A stretch of DNA of 64,000 nucleotides from Paracoccus rhizosphaerae. Lineage in GTDB: Bacteria > Pseudomonadota > Alphaproteobacteria > Rhodobacterales > Rhodobacteraceae. The stretch lies in assembly GCF_026162645.1 (NCBI RefSeq), contig NZ_JAOTBE010000003.1, positions 81,866 to 145,865 of the forward strand, written 5' to 3'. Shown here piece after piece: positions 45,949 to 54,472 of the stretch (position 1 is the stretch's first letter; each line of letters opens with the position of its first letter). Under the pieces are notes generated by a model that was not told where the DNA came from, did not search any database, and worked only from the letters and a program-made list of their open reading frames with translations. The translations under genes were made by a program, and so were the position numbers.

Positions 45949-46655
45949 TAACCGGCCTCGAACAGCCGGACCGAATTCGCCAGAAGCACCGCCTGCGTGC
46001 GGCGGCGCGCGTTGATCTTGGACATGATCGCCGTGATGTGGGTCTTGACCGTGGCCTCGGCGATGGACAGCTCGTAGCTGATCTCCTTGTTGGCCTTGCC
46101 CTGGCAGATCAGCCGCAGGATCTTCATCTGCTGCGGCGTCAGCGTGGCGAAGCGGCGGGCCAGTTCGGCCTTGGCCTCGTCGCCGGTGTCGTCCCGGGCA
46201 GGGTCATAGCAGTCGGGGGTGACATGTTCGCCGTCCCACATACGGCGCAGGCTGTCGACCAGCGCCTCTCGCGACAGAGACTTGCTGATATAGCCCTGCG
46301 CCCCCGCCGCCATCGCGGCCGAGATCATCGCGCCTTCCAGGTCGGCCGAGATCATGGTGATCGGCACGCCGGGCAGCTGCCGGCGCAGCGTCACGATCCC
46401 CTCGGCCCCCCGGGCGTCGGGTAAGTTCAGGTCCAGGATGACCGCATCGGGCGCGCCCTGCATGCGGATCTGGTCCACCGCCGCGGCCAGGCTTCGAGCT
46501 GTCCGGACGTTCTTCAGGCCGAAGCTGATCTTCAGCGTCAGCGCCAGCGCGTCGCACATCAGCGGATGGTCGTCCACGATCAGGATCTCGCGGACCTGGT
46601 CTGCGGTGGGTCGCGGTGACGACACGGGACGCGCCTGCATGGCGACTGCGGTCAT
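45948..46655 (-). CDS. LuxR/NarL-family response regulator
   Basis: A 235-residue regulator: receiver domain (ILIVDDHPLMCDALALTLKI with phospho-Asp in VILDLNLPDARG and Lys in YISKSLS) and a C-terminal LuxR helix-turn-helix (LTPQQMKILRLICQGKANKEISYELSIAEATVKTHITAIM). It matches AgmR/ErbR/ExaE-type regulators of PQQ dehydrogenase genes and may be FlhR-like. First gene of the operon with the FIST protein and hybrid kinase. The 131-base upstream region should hold its promoter. It is the best candidate to control xoxF and pqq. Confidence 0.88.
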   Translation of the reverse strand: MTAVAMQARPVSSPRPTADQVREILIVDDHPLMCDALALTLKISFGLKNVRTARSLAAAVDQIRMQGAPDAVILDLNLPDARGAEGIVTLRRQLPGVPITMISADLEGAMISAAMAAGAQGYISKSLSREALVDSLRRMWDGEHVTPDCYDPARDDTGDEAKAELARRFATLTPQQMKILRLICQGKANKEISYELSIAEATVKTHITAIMSKINARRRTQAVLLANSVRLFEAG

Positions 46656-46786
46656 GGCATTCCTCCCTCTCTCGGCGCCCGCCCCTCCTCAGATGCGGTC
46701 GCATGTGACAGTTTAGGGACGGTTGCCGGTAAAGCAAGCGCGTTGCTGCGACGAAGGTCGGATGGGGACAAGATGCCGCTTGAGCG

Positions 46787-47566
46787 TCAACCGCTGACGG
46801 CTGTGAAGGTCTGATCCCAGACGTTGCCCTCGGTGTCCTCGACATGAACATGGACGGGCTGTCCGTTCGGGTCATAGGCGAAGCGGAAGACCGGGTCTTC
46901 GCTGACCGAAATCCCCGCCGCCATGGTGAACAGCAGATCGTCCCCCTGGCGCACCTCCAGCCGGTCGATGAAATGGGCCGGAATGTTCAGCAGCGTGACC
47001 TGGTCGCGCTGCAGGCCCGAGAAGTTCGGGTGCCGGATCATCAGCGTGCCGATGGTGCGGTCGCCGTCCTGCGCCGTGCGCCAGCGCATCTGGCCCATGG
47101 TGCTTTCGACCGCGGCCATGTCCTTGCCGGCAGGGGCCGAACAGCCGCCCGCCGCCTTGACGAAGCGCCCGGCCATGACGGTGGCGCCGTCGGCCTGCGT
47201 GGCGATGGCGCGCACGTCGGAATAGCTGTCGACGCGGACGCGAACCTCGAAATCCAGCGGCATCAGCGAATCGCCGAAGGTGTATTCGGCGGCGACGGGG
47301 GCCGGGTTTTCATCGATGACCAGGGTCAGCGCCTCGACCGCAGGGGCATCGGCAGGCTGGGTCAGGTGGATGGGCACGATCGCCGCCTCATGCGCCCGCA
47401 TGGGCGCATCGAGGTCCAGCACGCCTGGGTCCACAGGCGGCTCGTTGTCCAAGCCGATGACCGAAACGCGCAGGTCGTCCCATGTCGGCGACGGCTGCAG
47501 GGGGTTGTCTTGCGCCAAGGCCGGCGCGGCCAGCAGGACCGCGCCAAGGGTCAGCCAGAGTTTCAT
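46787..47566 (-). CDS. Quinoprotein dehydrogenase-associated SoxYZ-like carrier
   Basis: A 259-residue exported protein with a signal peptide ending near ALAQD. It fuses a SoxY-like N half and a SoxZ-like C half; the junction carries AAGGCSAPAGKD, where true SoxY ends in GGCGG with the swinging Cys. The carrier Cys is thus internal here. It is found with PQQ dehydrogenases and not with sulfur oxidation genes; the cargo is unknown. It is directly downstream of pqqE on the same strand, 4 bases apart, with a GGGAGG site. Confidence 0.85.
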   Translation of the reverse strand: MKLWLTLGAVLLAAPALAQDNPLQPSPTWDDLRVSVIGLDNEPPVDPGVLDLDAPMRAHEAAIVPIHLTQPADAPAVEALTLVIDENPAPVAAEYTFGDSLMPLDFEVRVRVDSYSDVRAIATQADGATVMAGRFVKAAGGCSAPAGKDMAAVESTMGQMRWRTAQDGDRTIGTLMIRHPNFSGLQRDQVTLLNIPAHFIDRLEVRQGDDLLFTMAAGISVSEDPVFRFAYDPNGQPVHVHVEDTEGNVWDQTFTAVSG

Positions 47567-47570
47567 CCTC

Positions 47571-48707
47571 TTATCCTCCCTTTTTCATCCTCCGATAGAT
47601 GAAGTCTGCCGTCGTGGCGGCCGCGTCCTCCTCGGCGCCCGCCACGACCTGATCCCGCAGAGGCGATTTTGAGCAGACCGGGTCGGTCGCCCGTGCATCA
47701 CCCGCCAGCGCCATCGCCTGGCAACGGCAGCCGCCGAAATCGACGGTCTTGCGTTCGCAGCTGGCGCAGGGTTCCGGCATCCACGACGTGCCGCGGAAGG
47801 CGTTGAAGCTGTCGGACAGGTGCCAGATGTCGGAAAGGCTCCGCTCCTGCACGTTCTCGAACTGCATCCACTTGATCGACTGCGCCGCGTGGCAGGGAAG
47901 GACCGTGCCGTTAGGGCCGACGTTCAGGCCCGTGCTGCCCCAGCCGCCCATGCAGGCCTTGGGATAGATGGCATGGTGGTCGGCGGGCACGAAGTCGATC
48001 ACCATCCGCCCGCGCAGGCGGATGCGGGCGTCGTTTACCACCTGTCGCGCAAAACCCGCCTGTTCGCGCGTCGGCATCAGCGCGGCGCGGTTCAGGTCGG
48101 CCCAGCCGTGGAACTGGACGGTCGCCACCTCGATCCGTCGCGCGCCCAGCCGTTCGGCCAGCGCGATCATGTCGGGCAAGCGTTCCATGTTCTGGCGGTG
48201 GACGACGGCGTTGATGGTCAGGGGAAAGCCGATCTCGGTCACCCAGTCGGCAAAGCCCATCTTCTTGTCCCAAGACCCCGGATGGCCACTGATCCGGTCG
48301 GCCATGTCGGGACGGATGCCCTGCAGGGACAGCTGCACATGGTCGACGCCGGCGCGGTCCAGCTCCTCCAGCCGGGCCTTGGTGATCCCGATCCCCGAGG
48401 TGATCAGGTTCACGTAAAGTCCCGCGTCCCGCGCGTGGCCCACGATCTGCGCCAGGTCGCGCCGTGCCCCGGGTTCCCCGCCCGAAATGTGGACCTGCAG
48501 CACGCCCAGGTCGGCCGCCTGCCGAAAGACGCGGCCCCAGTCATCGGCGCCGATTTCCGACTGCGCGCGCACCAGTTCAACGGGGTTCGAGCAATAGGGG
48601 CAGGCCAGCGGACAGCGGTGCGTCACCTCGGCCAGCATCGCCATCGGCAGGCCGGGGGTGACGGGGTTGCCGTCCAAGTCGCGGGGCTGCTGGGCCAGGT
48701 CCTTCAT
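47571..48707 (-). CDS. pqqE: PQQ biosynthesis radical SAM enzyme PqqE
   Basis: A 378-residue radical SAM/SPASM enzyme. The cluster motif is C32-PLA-C36-PY-C39, and the C-terminal SPASM region has the Cys set in KACMGGWGS, VLPCHAAQ, EPCASCERKTVDFGGCRCQ and DPVCSKS. It joins the Glu and Tyr side chains of PqqA, the first PQQ-forming step, with PqqD as chaperone. The ATG at 48707 overlaps the pqqD stop (ATGA). It lacks the longer upstream in-frame extension to 49073, which would read through pqqD. Confidence 0.95.
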   Translation of the reverse strand: MKDLAQQPRDLDGNPVTPGLPMAMLAEVTHRCPLACPYCSNPVELVRAQSEIGADDWGRVFRQAADLGVLQVHISGGEPGARRDLAQIVGHARDAGLYVNLITSGIGITKARLEELDRAGVDHVQLSLQGIRPDMADRISGHPGSWDKKMGFADWVTEIGFPLTINAVVHRQNMERLPDMIALAERLGARRIEVATVQFHGWADLNRAALMPTREQAGFARQVVNDARIRLRGRMVIDFVPADHHAIYPKACMGGWGSTGLNVGPNGTVLPCHAAQSIKWMQFENVQERSLSDIWHLSDSFNAFRGTSWMPEPCASCERKTVDFGGCRCQAMALAGDARATDPVCSKSPLRDQVVAGAEEDAAATTADFIYRRMKKGG

Positions 48708-48997
48708 GTCGTGTCCTTCACGAAGACCATCCGGCGCTCGATCAGGCCGGACAGGAAGTCCCGCACATCGCCGGCGATCTGGTCGGCCGGCGCCTGATAG
48801 CGCGCGGCCAGGTCCGACACGATCGCCTCCATGCTGCGGCGACCGTCCAGTTCCGACAGGATCGCCTCTCCGATCTGGTCCAGCTGCATAGCGCGTTCGG
48901 GGGCCTGCAGGACGCGTATGCCGCGCACGCGGTCGGCTTGCAGCCTGACGCCGCGGGGCAGGTAGGGGACGTCGTGGGCCTCGATCAGCGGGGTCAT
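48704..48997 (-). CDS. pqqD: PQQ biosynthesis chaperone PqqD
   Basis: A 97-residue protein of the PqqD winged-helix fold (VRLQADRVRGIRVLQAPERAMQLDQIGEAILSELDG, then YQAPADQIAGDVRDFLSGLIERRMV). It binds the precursor peptide PqqA and presents it to PqqE. Start and stop overlap pqqC and pqqE (ATGA). Confidence 0.93.
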   Translation of the reverse strand: MTPLIEAHDVPYLPRGVRLQADRVRGIRVLQAPERAMQLDQIGEAILSELDGRRSMEAIVSDLAARYQAPADQIAGDVRDFLSGLIERRMVFVKDTT

Positions 48998-49746
48998 GCG
49001 CGCATCCCCTCTCCGGGGCGCCAGGCGCCGGGCGGGATGTTGCCTTCGACATAGCCGTGCCACAGCGCGTCAAGCTGCGCCCACAGCACGTCCGTCTTGA
49101 AGGTCAGCGCCGCCGCCGCCGCATCCTGCTTTTCCAGGGTGTCGGCGTGGTTCAGCACGTAATCGAGGCCGAACTTCACGTCCTCGGGCGCCTCGGTCAG
49201 GCGCTTCCTGAAATAGGACAGGCTGCTGTCGTCGGCGAAATCGTAATGCGCCAGCAGCCCCTCGATCCGCTGCGCGTGGATCTTGGGCGCGAACAGTTCG
49301 GTCAGGCTGGCGGCGACCGCGTCCAGAAGCGGCATGTCACGCACGAAGCGGACATAGGCCTCCACCGCGAAGCGCGTCGCCGGCATGATGCCCGCGCCGC
49401 TGGCGACATAGTCGGGGTCCAGCCCCACGGCCTCGGCCAGCGCAAGCCAGCGGCGGATGCCGCCCCCCTCGGACGTGCCGCCGTCATGATCCTCGATCCG
49501 CTTGCGCCAGGCGCGACGCAGGGCGGGGTCTTCGACCCGGCTCATGAAGGCTGCGTCCTTCATCGGGATGCGCGACTGGTACATCCAGCGATTGATGACC
49601 CAGGCCCGAACCTCGTCGGGACTGCACTGGCCGCCATGCAGCCGGGCGTGGAACGGGTGGCGGTCGTGATACCGCTCGGCCCCGATGGCGCGCAGCCGGG
49701 CTTCGAAATCGTCGCGCGATTGGGCGGTTCCCTGGATGTCCTTCAC
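48994..49746 (-). CDS. pqqC: Pyrroloquinoline-quinone synthase PqqC
   Basis: A 250-residue helical oxidase that carries out the final ring closure and eight-electron oxidation to PQQ without metal. Family segments: YHDRHPFHARLHGGQCSPDEVRAWVINRWMYQSRIPMKDAAFMSR, EDHDGGTSEGGGIRRWL and KFGLDYVLNHADT. Start is GTG at 49746, overlapping the pqqB stop (GTGA). Confidence 0.95.
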   Translation of the reverse strand: MKDIQGTAQSRDDFEARLRAIGAERYHDRHPFHARLHGGQCSPDEVRAWVINRWMYQSRIPMKDAAFMSRVEDPALRRAWRKRIEDHDGGTSEGGGIRRWLALAEAVGLDPDYVASGAGIMPATRFAVEAYVRFVRDMPLLDAVAASLTELFAPKIHAQRIEGLLAHYDFADDSSLSYFRKRLTEAPEDVKFGLDYVLNHADTLEKQDAAAAALTFKTDVLWAQLDALWHGYVEGNIPPGAWRPGEGMRA

Positions 49747-50624
49747 AACGTGATCTCCATTCCGTCGCAGGCGACCTGCCAGCCCTGGCGGGCCGCGTCG
49801 GCGGCCTGCGGGCTGGCCGGGTCGGTCAGCGGGTTCGAATTGTTCATGTGCACGAAGATGCGCTGCCCAACCGTCGCACCGGCCAATGCGGGCATCGTAT
49901 CGGTGACCGGCATGTGCCCCATCCGGCGGCCGGTCTTGCGTCCGAGGCCCATGCAGATCATCTCATCGTCGTCCCACAGCGTGCCGTCGAACATCAGCGC
50001 GTCGGCGCCCTCGATCCGGTCCAGCAGCCAGTCAGGCAGATCCGCGCAGCCGGGAATATAGAGCGCCCGGCGGCCATTGGCGCGCAACTCCACCCCGACG
50101 GTGTTTTCGCCCAAAAGGCCTGTCTCGACCACCTCACCCTCTTGGTAGAGCGGCACCTTGCCCGGCACGGCAAACAGGGTGGCGGTCAGGCCGGGAACCA
50201 GCTCGACCGTCTGGTCCAGCGACACGATGCGGCGGGGCACGAATTGCGGATGCACGGCCCCCAGCATCGGGTTGGCCGCCAGCGCGTCGTGGATGGCCGC
50301 GGTGGCCAGCAGGTCGAAGGGCTGGCTTTCGCGCAACGTCAGCAGCCCAGCCACGTGGTCGATATCGCCGTTCGTGACCAGGACCGCGCGCAGCGGAACG
50401 TCGCGCGGCCCCGTCGGATGCAGGGCGGGCGTCGCCGCCAGCTGCGCCCGGATGTCGGGCGAAGCGTTCAGGACCGCCCAGTTGGTCCCGTCGGGACTGA
50501 CGGCGATCGAGCTTTGGGTCAGCGACGGGATGCGGCCTGCACGCGCGGCATTGCAGTTGCCGCAGCCGCAGTTCCATTGCGGCAGGCCGCCGCCCGCCGC
50601 CGCCCCGAGGATGATGATCCGCAT
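49743..50624 (-). CDS. pqqB: PQQ biosynthesis protein PqqB
   Basis: A 293-residue metallo-beta-lactamase-fold protein beginning MRIIILGAAAGGGLPQWNCGCGNC, the family signature. It includes VLVTNGDIDHVAGLL and MFDGTLWDDDEMICMGLG. Proposed to hydroxylate the tyrosine of the crosslinked precursor or help its release. It is separated from pqqA by a stem-loop. Confidence 0.95.
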   Translation of the reverse strand: MRIIILGAAAGGGLPQWNCGCGNCNAARAGRIPSLTQSSIAVSPDGTNWAVLNASPDIRAQLAATPALHPTGPRDVPLRAVLVTNGDIDHVAGLLTLRESQPFDLLATAAIHDALAANPMLGAVHPQFVPRRIVSLDQTVELVPGLTATLFAVPGKVPLYQEGEVVETGLLGENTVGVELRANGRRALYIPGCADLPDWLLDRIEGADALMFDGTLWDDDEMICMGLGRKTGRRMGHMPVTDTMPALAGATVGQRIFVHMNNSNPLTDPASPQAADAARQGWQVACDGMEITL

Positions 50625-50639
50625 CGGTTCTTCCTGACG

Positions 50640-50681
50640 AAAAAGGCCCCGCCCGATCAAATCGGACGGAGCCGTGGCCTT
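50640..50681 (-). terminator. Attenuator hairpin between pqqA and pqqB
   Basis: On the minus strand: AAGGCC, six bases, CCGTCCGA, loop TTTGA, TCGGGCGG, then GGCCTTTTT. The inner 8-bp stem (one G-U) and outer AAGGCC/GGCCTT stem enclose a bulge, followed by a U-run. It likely limits transcription from pqqA into pqqBCDE so that the substrate peptide is overproduced. Confidence 0.8.
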
Positions 50682-50697
50682 ATCTGTCCGACAAGGC

Positions 50698-50790
50698 TCA
50701 GAACAGGACGGGCTCGTCCTCGGCGGGGGCGTACATGTTGATTTCCATGCCGCAGGCGATCTCGGTCAGGGTCGGTTTGGTCCAGGCCAT
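50698..50790 (-). CDS. pqqA: PQQ precursor peptide PqqA
   Basis: A 30-residue peptide, MAWTKPTLTE then IACGMEINMYAPAED and a short tail. It has E16 and Y20 spaced E-x3-Y, the two residues crosslinked to build PQQ. A strong AGGAGGAG site precedes the ATG at 50790. A longer in-frame reading to 50904 lacks family similarity. Its promoter lies in the 136-base gap shared with the divergent metallohydrolase gene. Confidence 0.96.
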   Translation of the reverse strand: MAWTKPTLTEIACGMEINMYAPAEDEPVLF

Positions 50791-50926
50791 GTGTTCTCCT
50801 CCTACATGCCGTTTGCGCCAGGATAAGAAGGCGACTGGATTCGAATTTAGTTCAGGGGCAGGATGAATCAACCCGACAAAGGTCGCAACTGCGTGATCGA
50901 GCACATCGAAAAGAGGCGATTCTGCG

Positions 50927-51985
50927 ATGTTTCACCTGATCCTGGCAGTCTGCCTTGCCTCGGCGCCCGATGACTGCGCGGATGTCCTGCTGCCTCAGGG
51001 CGATGCCGCGTCGCAGCAGGCGTGCCTGGAAAAGGCAGGGCGAATCGCCGGCGATTGGCTGGGCGCGCATCCCGACCTGACGGGCGGGACGCCTGCATGC
51101 CGGGCGAATGCGGACCTGCCGGCATCAGAGCTGCAGGCGGTCGCGCCCGGTGTCTTCGTCAGCCTGGGCGAAAGCCTGCAGATGGAGGACAGCGCCGACG
51201 GCCGCATCGCCAACCTGGGCGTCGTCGTCGGCCGCGACAGCGTGGCGGTGATCGATGCCGGCGTCTCTCGGGCCGAGGGGCAGGCGCTTTACACGGCCCT
51301 CCGGCGGATCATCGACAAGCCGATCAGCCATCTGATCATCACGCACATGCACCCCGACCACAGCTTCGGCGCGGCCGTCTTTGCCGAAGCGGGGGCCCAA
51401 ATTTTGGGCCACCACGCGCTGCCGCAGGCGCTGGAGGGGCGCGGCGGTGCATACCTGGCCAATCTTGCGGACCTCTATCCTCCGGCCGAATGGGTGGGGA
51501 CCCGCGTCGTGCTGCCGGACGCGGTGGTCAACGGCCGGATGCAGATCGACCTGGGCGACAGGGTGCTGGATCTGCGGGCTTGGCCCACGGCGCATACCGA
51601 AAACGATCTGACCGTCTTCGACCGGCAGACGGCGACCTTCTTTGCGGGCGACCTGTTGTTCCGGGAACTGACCCCGGTCGTCGATGGATCGCTGAGGGGC
51701 TGGCTGGAATGGCTGGACAGCGACCCCGCCGCCGGGGCACGCTTGATCGTACCGGGCCATGGCGCGGTGGCCGGTTCCTGGGCCGAGGCGTCCGGACCGC
51801 AGCGGATGTTCCTGAATGCCCTGGCGGCCGAGACGCGCAAGACCGTCGATTCCGGGCAGCCGATGTCCTCGGCCGTGCCCGCGATCGCCAAGGCATTGGA
51901 ACCGTTGAAGAAGGATTGGACTTCCTTTGAGGCGACGGTGGCACGGGACGCGACGGTCGCCTTTCAGGAACTGGAATGGGAATGA
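50927..51985 (+). CDS. Quinoprotein relay system zinc metallohydrolase
   Basis: A 352-residue exported protein with an N-terminal Cys-containing segment (ASAPDDCADVLL, QQACLEKAGR, GGTPACRAN) and a metallo-beta-lactamase domain. The zinc motif is H140-M-H142-P-D144-H145, with further His in PTAHTEND and PGHGAV. It belongs to the SoxH-related quinoprotein relay family (type 2, the longer form). Divergent from pqqA. It is a predicted partner of the SoxYZ-like carrier at 46787-47566; reaction unknown. Confidence 0.82.
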   Translation: MFHLILAVCLASAPDDCADVLLPQGDAASQQACLEKAGRIAGDWLGAHPDLTGGTPACRANADLPASELQAVAPGVFVSLGESLQMEDSADGRIANLGVVVGRDSVAVIDAGVSRAEGQALYTALRRIIDKPISHLIITHMHPDHSFGAAVFAEAGAQILGHHALPQALEGRGGAYLANLADLYPPAEWVGTRVVLPDAVVNGRMQIDLGDRVLDLRAWPTAHTENDLTVFDRQTATFFAGDLLFRELTPVVDGSLRGWLEWLDSDPAAGARLIVPGHGAVAGSWAEASGPQRMFLNALAAETRKTVDSGQPMSSAVPAIAKALEPLKKDWTSFEATVARDATVAFQELEWE

Positions 51986-52063
51986 CCTGATCTGACGCGC
52001 CTGTCTGTCATGCGGGCGCAAGCAACCGGGGCCTGAAGTCCCGGACCATCGAGGGAGGAAGAC

Positions 52064-53419
52064 TTGAAAACGACATTGTTCACGACCGCCGCAGTCCTTG
52101 CCCTGACCACCGGCATCGCGCAGGCGCAGCTGGTGATCGAGCCGGGTAGCGACGACCGCATCAACTGGGCCAGCCTTGACGAATTCGCCGCCGCCCATCC
52201 CGACCTGGAGGGGCAGAGCTTCAACATCCTCGGACCGTGGCTGGGCGGCGACCAGGAGCTGTTCATGTCGGTGCTGGCCTATTTCAACGAGGTGACCGGC
52301 GCCGAGGCGCAGTATTCCGGTTCCGACAGCTTTGAACAGCAGATCGTCATCGACAGCGAGGCTGGGTCGCCCCCGGACGTCGCGGTTTTTCCGCAGCCGG
52401 GTCTGGCTGCCGACCTTGCCGCGAAGGGGTTCCTGCGCCCGCTCGGCGACGACACGGCGCAGTGGCTGCGCGAGAACTATGCCGCCGGCGAAAGCTGGGC
52501 CGAGCTTGGCACCTATGAGGGCCCCGAGGGTGAGGAGCATCTCTATGCCTTCCCTTACAAGGCCGACGTGAAGTCGCTGGTCTGGTATGTCCCCGAGAAC
52601 TTCGAAGATGCCGGATACGGAATCCCAGAAACCTACGAGGAACTGAAGGCCCTGACCGAGCAGATCGCCGAGGAGGGCGAGACGCCCTGGTGCATCGGAC
52701 TGGGATCGGGCGGCGCGACCGGCTGGCCCGCGACCGATTGGGTCGAGGACCTGATGCTGCGCACGGCCACGCCGGAACAGTACGACCAGTGGGTCACGAA
52801 CGAGATGCCCTTCAACGACCCGGTCGTGGTGAACGCGATCGAGGAATTCGGTTGGTTCGCCAAGAACCCCGACTTCGTGTCCGGCGGCACCGGCGCCGTC
52901 ACCTCGACCGATTTCCGCGAAAGCCCGGCGGGTCTGTTTGAATTCCCGCCGTCCTGCTACATGCACCGCCAGGCCAGCTTCATCCCCACCTTCTTCCCTG
53001 AAGGGACCGAGGTCGGGCAGGACGCTGACTTTTTCTATCTGCCGGCACCTGAATCGGGCGATCTAGGTCAGCCGGTGCTGGGCGGCGGGACGATGTTTGC
53101 GGTGCTTTCGGACAATCCGGCCGCGCTGGCCTTCATCGACTTCCTGAAGACTCCCGCCGCACACGAGATTTGGATGGCGCAGCAGGGTTTCCTGACGCCG
53201 CATACCGGCGCCAACCCCGAAGCCTATGGCGACGAGACCGTGCGCCGCATGGGCCAGATCCTTCTGGATGCGACCGTGTTCCGCTTCGACGCGTCCGACC
53301 TGATGCCGGGGGCCATCGGCGCCGGGGCGTTCTGGACCGGGATGATCGACTTTGTCGGCGGGTCGTCCGCGCAGGAGGTAGCCGACCAGATCCAGGACAC
53401 CTGGGCATCGCTGAACTGA
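52064..53419 (+). CDS. aglE: Alpha-glucoside ABC transporter substrate-binding protein AglE
   Basis: A 451-residue periplasmic binding protein. Signal peptide ends near IAQAQ; the mature protein reads DRINWASLDEFAAAHPDLEGQ and later EGEETPWCIGLGSGGATGWP-like segments of the AglE family, which binds sucrose, trehalose and maltose-type alpha-glucosides. The start is TTG at 52064 with GGGAGGAAG upstream. It opens the aglEFGAK operon. No aglR-type LacI regulator is found next to it. Confidence 0.9.
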   Translation: MKTTLFTTAAVLALTTGIAQAQLVIEPGSDDRINWASLDEFAAAHPDLEGQSFNILGPWLGGDQELFMSVLAYFNEVTGAEAQYSGSDSFEQQIVIDSEAGSPPDVAVFPQPGLAADLAAKGFLRPLGDDTAQWLRENYAAGESWAELGTYEGPEGEEHLYAFPYKADVKSLVWYVPENFEDAGYGIPETYEELKALTEQIAEEGETPWCIGLGSGGATGWPATDWVEDLMLRTATPEQYDQWVTNEMPFNDPVVVNAIEEFGWFAKNPDFVSGGTGAVTSTDFRESPAGLFEFPPSCYMHRQASFIPTFFPEGTEVGQDADFFYLPAPESGDLGQPVLGGGTMFAVLSDNPAALAFIDFLKTPAAHEIWMAQQGFLTPHTGANPEAYGDETVRRMGQILLDATVFRFDASDLMPGAIGAGAFWTGMIDFVGGSSAQEVADQIQDTWASLN

Positions 53420-53476
53420 TCGCGCATCGGCGCGGCGTCGGCGCCGCGCCGTCATCCGACAAGGGAGGGGGAAGGG

Positions 53477-54472
53477 ATGGAGCTGTTCTGGCTGGCCATC
53501 AGCACGATCGCCATCGGGGTCTTCGGCTGCGTGGCGTGGTTCTGGGGATCGAACTGGATCCTTGACAAGATCTACCCGCCCAGGGGCGATCGGGCGGGCG
53601 ACAACATCCGCCGTGCCAACCAGATCAGGCCCTGGCTGTTTCTGGGGCCGGCGATCGTGTTCCTGACGATGTACCTGGTCTATCCTGTGCTGGACAGCCT
53701 GTGGCGGTCCCTGTTCAACTCTGACGGGGCGCAATTCGTCGGCGCCGACAACTATCTGTGGTTGCTGGGCGACGACAAGTTCCAGGAATCGATGCTGAAC
53801 AACATGCTGTGGCTGCTGGTCGTGCCGGCGCTGTCGACGCTGTTCGGCCTGCTGGCGGCGCAGCTGACCGACCGCATCAAATGGGGCAACATCGGCAAGT
53901 CGCTGATCTTCATGCCGATGGCGATCAGCTTTGTCGGTGCGGGCGTCATCTGGAAGTTCATTTATGAATACCGCGCCGCCGGAGAAACGCAGATCGGTCT
54001 TCTGAACTGGATCGTCACCCAGTTCGGAGGAGAGCCGCAGATCTGGCTGACCCTGCCCGGCTGGAACAACTTCTTCCTGATGATCGTGCTGGTCTGGATC
54101 CAGACGGGCTTTGCGATGGTGATCCTGTCGGCCGCCCTGCGCGGCATCCCGGAAGAAACCATCGAGGCCGCGATCCTGGACGGCGCCAGCCCGCTGCAGG
54201 TGTTCTTCAAGATCAAGGTTCCGCAGATCATGGGCACCATCGCGGTCGTCTGGACCACCATCACCATCGTCGTGCTGAAGGTCTTCGACATCGTCTTCGT
54301 GATGACCAACGGGCAGTGGGGCACGCAGGTGCTGGCCAACCTGATGTATGACTGGATGTTCCGCGGCACGCCCGACTATGGGCGGGGATCGGCGATCGCC
54401 ATCGTGCTGATGATCCTGGTCACGCCGATCATGGTCTGGAACATCTGGAACGCCCGCAAGGAGGTGCGCTGA
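53477..54472 (+). CDS. aglF: Alpha-glucoside ABC permease AglF
   Basis: A 331-residue inner-membrane permease with about seven segments and the EAA loop (IPEETIEAAILDGASPLQVFFKIKVPQI). It matches AglF, partner of AglG. The stop overlaps the aglG start (TGATG). Confidence 0.92.
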   Translation: MELFWLAISTIAIGVFGCVAWFWGSNWILDKIYPPRGDRAGDNIRRANQIRPWLFLGPAIVFLTMYLVYPVLDSLWRSLFNSDGAQFVGADNYLWLLGDDKFQESMLNNMLWLLVVPALSTLFGLLAAQLTDRIKWGNIGKSLIFMPMAISFVGAGVIWKFIYEYRAAGETQIGLLNWIVTQFGGEPQIWLTLPGWNNFFLMIVLVWIQTGFAMVILSAALRGIPEETIEAAILDGASPLQVFFKIKVPQIMGTIAVVWTTITIVVLKVFDIVFVMTNGQWGTQVLANLMYDWMFRGTPDYGRGSAIAIVLMILVTPIMVWNIWNARKEVR

